Below are positions 60,501 to 64,000 of a stretch of 64,000 nt of DNA, one piece after another. The translations under genes and the position numbers were made by a program. The notes under the pieces are model-generated. The model saw only the letters and a program-made list of their open reading frames with translations, was not told the DNA's origin and made no database searches. Location of the stretch: NCBI RefSeq assembly GCF_047470865.1, contig NZ_JAZDRH010000008.1, positions 1-64,000 on the forward strand, in the 5' to 3' direction. The number at the start of each line of letters is the position of its first letter. The first letter of the stretch is position 1. The DNA comes from JAZDRH01 sp047470865. Its GTDB lineage: Bacteria > Pseudomonadota > Gammaproteobacteria > Pseudomonadales > Pseudomonadaceae.

Positions 60501-61199
60501 ATGAAAAATTCAGAGTCATCATCTAACAAACATGAATTTTGGCTAGGCGCTAGCCATTCTATTCCACTGTGTCTGGCTGTTTTACCTTGGGGTATTTTGG
60601 CTGGTTCTATGGCCGTTAGTAACGGTATTAGCGCATTACACAGCATTGCCATGTCAGTATTTATTTTTGCCGGCGCAGCACAGTTAGTCACTATTAGTAT
60701 GCTGGCCGCGGGTAGTGGCTTGCTCGCTATCTGTGTAACTGTATTTATTATTACTGCACAGCATTTACTGTATGCGCTTATTTTACGTGAAAATGTCAGC
60801 AAAATGCCTGCAAAACAGCGTCTTTCGGTGGGCTTTTTATTAACGGATGAGCTTTTTGCTTTGGCTGTGGGTAAAAACAAACACAATTACCCATACTTAA
60901 TAGGTGTAGGCTTAACCTTTTACGTGGCGTGGATTAGTTTTACTGTGCTTGGTGTTGTACTCGCCTCATCCATTCCTAATCTAGAAAACTATCACTTAGA
61001 TTTTTCCATTGTGGCCACCTTTGTCGCCATCGTAGTACCTATGATTAAACGCTTAAGCACACTTGTAGGGGTAGTTATTTCGCTGACATTATCTTTGATC
61101 TTAAATAGCCAAGGTGTTAGCGGCGCCATGGTAATTTCTGGCCTAATTGGCATGATTTGTGCCGTTACTGTGGCGCGTTTAAGAGGTGAAGTGGTATGA
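60501..61199 (+). CDS. azlC: AzlC-family branched-chain amino-acid exporter, large subunit
   Basis: 232 residues, about seven membrane helices, with SIPLCLAVLPWGILAGSMAV at the start and FAGAAQLVTISML and ITAQHLLYALILRENV in the middle, all AzlC hallmarks. With the small AzlD partner it exports branched-chain amino acids or analogues. The stop overlaps azlD by 4 bases. No strong RBS is visible before the ATG. Confidence 0.92.
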   Translation: MKNSESSSNKHEFWLGASHSIPLCLAVLPWGILAGSMAVSNGISALHSIAMSVFIFAGAAQLVTISMLAAGSGLLAICVTVFIITAQHLLYALILRENVSKMPAKQRLSVGFLLTDELFALAVGKNKHNYPYLIGVGLTFYVAWISFTVLGVVLASSIPNLENYHLDFSIVATFVAIVVPMIKRLSTLVGVVISLTLSLILNSQGVSGAMVISGLIGMICAVTVARLRGEVV

Positions 61200-61507
61200 C
61201 ATGGCTCTTACTCTTTAGCTTAGCTGCCATTTTGTTTCTAAATAGATACTTATTATTAGAACCTAGATTACCTATTCGCTTACCTGTTATTGTACGACAA
61301 ACGCTACATTACTCTGCGCCTTGCTTACTCACTGCTATTTGTGGCCCCATTATTTTAAACAAAGGTGGACTCAGCGACTTACCCAGCAACCCTTATCTTT
61401 ATGCTGCTATTTTTAGTATTGCTTGTGCCCTCTTTATTAGAAATATGCTGCTGTCTGTATTGGTTAGTTTGGCTGGTTTTTATAGTTTGCTGTATTTTTT
61501 CTTTTAA
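61196..61507 (+). CDS. azlD: AzlD-family exporter small subunit
   Basis: 103 residues, three or four hydrophobic segments, with RLPVIVRQTLHYSAPCLLTA typical of AzlD. It starts in an ATGA overlap with azlC, so the two subunits are made together. The gene ends at 61507, 38 bases before the convergent bluB. Confidence 0.88.
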   Translation: MTWLLLFSLAAILFLNRYLLLEPRLPIRLPVIVRQTLHYSAPCLLTAICGPIILNKGGLSDLPSNPYLYAAIFSIACALFIRNMLLSVLVSLAGFYSLLYFFF

Positions 61508-61545
61508 TGGTAAGAACCATCAAAATTGCCCTTACCGTTAAACTG

Positions 61546-62193
61546 TTATTGCTGTTGCCACTGATTATTATACAGCAGCTCACTTAGCACTTTTTCACTA
61601 GCCCAACCTTCTTCAACAAGCATGGGCTTAGAATAAAATTTATCCACCGCGCCAAGGCATAAAATGGCTACAGGCTTGCTGCCTAGCGGCATCGCCAGTA
61701 GCTGTGCAAGTTGTTGTGGATCGAACAAAGAAACCCAACCCATACCTAGATTTTCCGCACGCGCTGCTAGCCACATATTTTGAATGGCACAAGCAACAGA
61801 GGCTAAATCCATCTCTGGCAAGGTGCGACGACCAAAAATATAAGATTCACGTTTATCCGTTAATGCCACCACAATAAGTTCAGCGCACTCGGTAATGCCT
61901 TCTACTTTTAACCGCATAAACTCATCGTCACGCTCACCCAATGCCTGCGCTGTTTGTAAGCGCTCCTGCTCAACAAGATTTTTTATCGCCTTGCGTAAAC
62001 TTAAATCAGTAATCCGAATAAAACGCCACGGCTGCATTAAGCCTACACTAGGCGCATGATGCGCTGCTTGTAAAACGCGCGCTAACACTTCTGACTCAAC
62101 GATACCGCCTGCAAAGTGGCGCATATCACGGCGTTGTTCAATGACTTTATAGATCACCGCTCGTTCTTGGGCAGAAAATACATGGTTAGACAA
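61546..62193 (-). CDS. bluB: 5,6-dimethylbenzimidazole synthase
   Basis: A 215-residue nitroreductase-fold enzyme. RRDMRHFAGG at the start, HHAPSVGLMQPWRFIRI for FMN binding, and the ENLGMGWVSLFDPQQLAQLL stretch match BluB rather than ordinary nitroreductases. It breaks down reduced FMN with oxygen to make the lower ligand of cobalamin. No other cobalamin genes are in the window. GGAGAA precedes the ATG. Confidence 0.9.
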   Translation of the reverse strand: MSNHVFSAQERAVIYKVIEQRRDMRHFAGGIVESEVLARVLQAAHHAPSVGLMQPWRFIRITDLSLRKAIKNLVEQERLQTAQALGERDDEFMRLKVEGITECAELIVVALTDKRESYIFGRRTLPEMDLASVACAIQNMWLAARAENLGMGWVSLFDPQQLAQLLAMPLGSKPVAILCLGAVDKFYSKPMLVEEGWASEKVLSELLYNNQWQQQ

Positions 62194-62223
62194 GTGTTTC
62201 TCCTAAAACCACCTTGAAGCTAC

Positions 62224-62664
62224 TTAAAGTGCCTCTGTAATAGCGACCACAATAATACTTAATGTAATCATAAACAATAAAATAGAGGCACTCATTTGTT
62301 TTATAACATCTGTTTTATCCATTGAGCTGCGTTGCTTAAATTTCTTTTCCAACCTCGTAATATCAAATACAGCAACAGCTAAAATCACAAAGTATTTGGA
62401 AAAAATAGAGACAGCCGATCCTAAGCTAGTTAATACCTGAAACGAAGCAAAAACGTACATAACAAGCAGCAACAAAATAAAATGTAAAATAACACCCAAC
62501 ATCACCCCTAACATAATTTCAGGTTCTGTTTTCTTCCATTTTAGATAGAGAAAAAGAAAAACAGGCCCCATTAACGGAATAAGTAACAAAATACTTATGA
62601 GTAATAAAATCCCTGCAACTGTTGCTAGTGCAATCATTATGATGTCTGTTGCTTTTGTATCCAT
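62224..62664 (-). CDS. Hypothetical four-helix membrane protein
   Basis: 146 residues with hydrophobic segments at about 8-30, 32-42, 52-72 and 118-144, and a short basic loop (RLEKKFKQRSSMDKTD). AT-rich. No family recognised. It precedes bluB in the same direction with a 30-base gap, so they could share a transcript. Confidence 0.65.
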   Translation of the reverse strand: MDTKATDIIMIALATVAGILLLISILLLIPLMGPVFLFLYLKWKKTEPEIMLGVMLGVILHFILLLLVMYVFASFQVLTSLGSAVSIFSKYFVILAVAVFDITRLEKKFKQRSSMDKTDVIKQMSASILLFMITLSIIVVAITEAL

Positions 62665-63066
62665 TACAACGCCTTACTCAGTCCTTTTATAACTATCAAC
62701 AAAAAGCCACTGCTAAAGTTGATGGTTAATTATTGGTAGCATTTAAAATGCAAAACCAATTTTAATATTTAATTTAAAAGTATTTATACAATAAATTAGC
62801 TATACAATTTTTAATAATATAAATAAATCTGCCCAGTATTTTTCATTAAACAACTAAAGTATTTACTTTAACCGGACATAGACAACAGACTACTAAAGCA
62901 AGATCCCCACTGTCTGTATCAGTATTTTATAAGATTTCTTACCCTTTTATCCCTCGCTTAAGCCAACTTTCTATAACTCGCAAAACAAATTAGATTTTTA
63001 AAAAGCTAATTTTAAGTAAAAAAAAGCCCTACAAAGTAGGGCTATAAAAGTTTCAGGGGGATATAG
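62665..63066. terminator. Non-coding gap with terminator of the HglS gene
   Basis: About 400 AT-rich bases without a gene on either strand. At 63018-63043, read on the minus strand, AGCCCTAC and GTAGGGCT form an 8-bp stem with a TTT loop followed by a run of eight Ts, a strong terminator 24 bases past the stop at 63067. The remainder shows no clear structure. Confidence 0.75.
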
Positions 63067-64000
63067 TTATAATGTTACTTTTAGCGCACTTAGCGCTTGC
63101 TCAAGCGAGCGTTGCTGCGTTTGTGCATACAGCGCTAGTTCATTGAGTACCTTAGCTCCAAGTGCTTGCTCAAATTTTTCTTGGCTAGACATCTCTACAT
63201 AGTTTGTTTGCGCACCTTCGCCTAAGTTCGACTGGAAAATGCCAGCCGCACTCACAGGTAAAAAGTCCTCATAAACCAGTGGTTCATACTCTAAGTAACC
63301 CGCTTCGATCAGCGCTTCAACCGAGGTTAGCTGAGCTGCCTGTGCTGTTTCAGCTAAGCCTTTTTCGCTCGCAAAATAACGGAAGAAACCAAGTTCTTGC
63401 TGACGAATAGCTGGGTACGTATCAGGGAATGCTTGGAAGTGCTGCTGCATAAGCTCAACGTAACGCTCGGCATTGCTTTCATCAGGGAACGCGCCAAGCT
63501 CTTTACGTGCCGCATTCAGCAGTTGGTCATACAGCGCGCGACCTTTTGGCGTTAACGCCATGCCACGCTGTTCAATTTCACCAAAGCGTGCTGTGTGGCT
63601 GCCCGAAGCAGTACCTTGCTCGCCTATATAGGCTACTTTTTCTTGTAGTGCTTTAAAGCTGGTTTGACGCAGCAAAATAGCGCAATTACGGCGCGGTGGG
63701 CCTTCAATTACGGCTTTTGGCGGAATGTTACGCGCACTCATACCTAGCTGCACATCATCAATATCTAATGTGCGTGGCGTTAAGTGGTTAATGTGCGGGC
63801 CTTTAAATGCCACAATATCAGCAATTAAGCGATGCGTATCATGCAGCTCTTGGTACTGCTGTGCCGTTACTGTTGCCTCTGTGTGCCAACGGAAAGTTTC
63901 TAACGCTTGTTGTACGAACTCATCAGCATCAGTCTCGTTTAACCCACCTTGTGCCTCAAATTGCTCAATAAGAGCAATGGCTTTATCTGTAAAAATATTG
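63067..64000 (-). CDS. DUF1338 / 2-oxoadipate dioxygenase-decarboxylase (HglS-like), 5' end outside window
   Basis: The frame is open to the window edge: before the GTG at 63813 it continues with TAQQYQELHDTHRLIADIVA, so the gene begins beyond 64000. The visible about 310 residues include the FRWHTEA segment, IADIVAFKGPHINHLTPRTLDID, PPRRNCAILLRQTSFKA and YLEYEPLVYEDFLPVSAAGI, typical of the VOC-fold DUF1338 family (E. coli YdcJ, Pseudomonas HglS). HglS turns 2-oxoadipate into D-2-hydroxyglutarate in D-lysine breakdown. A D2HGDH gene lies 9 kb away and gcdH 31 kb away, consistent with that pathway. Confidence 0.85.
   Translation of the reverse strand, partial: NIFTDKAIALIEQFEAQGGLNETDADEFVQQALETFRWHTEATVTAQQYQELHDTHRLIADIVAFKGPHINHLTPRTLDIDDVQLGMSARNIPPKAVIEGPPRRNCAILLRQTSFKALQEKVAYIGEQGTASGSHTARFGEIEQRGMALTPKGRALYDQLLNAARKELGAFPDESNAERYVELMQQHFQAFPDTYPAIRQQELGFFRYFASEKGLAETAQAAQLTSVEALIEAGYLEYEPLVYEDFLPVSAAGIFQSNLGEGAQTNYVEMSSQEKFEQALGAKVLNELALYAQTQQRSLEQALSALKVTL

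Noticed and set aside
1..64000. CRISPR arrays, rRNA genes, replication origin, prophage structural genes
   Set aside because: None of the repeat-spacer patterns, rRNA sequences, origin boxes or virion genes were seen in the window.

Overview
The window looks like chromosomal DNA of a low-GC gammaproteobacterium of the Pseudomonas lineage. Evidence includes a serA with a D-2-hydroxyglutarate/FAD oxidase beside it, a coaD/yfhL-type ferredoxin pair, mutM, E. coli-like ycaO, azlCD, bluB and a Pseudomonas-style GDP-D-rhamnose polysaccharide cluster. Genus assignment (for example Thiopseudomonas or a relative) is inference only.

Layout. Positions 1-1253 are host DNA: a truncated type I secretion (HlyB-type) ABC transporter and the 3' half, on the minus strand, of a tRNA-Arg(CCG). 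Positions 1254-31089 are a genomic island of about 29.8 kb inserted in the anticodon arm of that tRNA gene. The 12-base core CCTTCGGAGGGC occurs at both junctions, and the tRNA 5' half lies at 31078-31118. The island carries a complete, divergent tRNA-Arg(CCG) (1327-1403) with its own promoter, which probably replaces the gene it breaks. Island contents in order: XRE regulator, excisionase-like protein, tyrosine integrase, three tiny genes, a membrane-protein gene split by an IS66-family element (exact ends and 8-bp target duplication visible, transposase frameshifted), a polysaccharide cluster (7.5-24.4 kb), and at the right end an operon of three overlapping genes that includes two large tyrosine recombinases.

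The polysaccharide genes make GDP-mannose (manC, manB), convert it to GDP-D-rhamnose (gmd, rmd), initiate on lipid (PglC/WcaJ-type transferase), extend with several glycosyltransferases (one a 1320-residue multi-catalytic protein), and export through Wzm/Wzt. Wzt has a C-terminal domain of the kind that reads glycan ends. The next gene fuses a methyltransferase to a long coiled coil, suggesting a chain-terminating and length-setting protein. Base composition changes abruptly near 14.3 kb, so the cluster is a mosaic.

Positions 31119-64000 are host chromosome: gcdH, five tandem DUF945/YdgA paralogues, a lipase-like lipoprotein, a DUF4105 protein, three small DUF4878-like exported proteins around ycaO, a LysR/azoreductase/pirin cassette, coaD, ferredoxin, a Na/Pi cotransporter, mutM, a FAA hydrolase, D2HGDH, serA, membrane and lipoprotein genes, an aromatic amino-acid permease, azlCD, bluB, and an incomplete DUF1338/HglS gene at the right edge. 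HglS, D2HGDH and GcdH together fit lysine/2-hydroxyglutarate metabolism.
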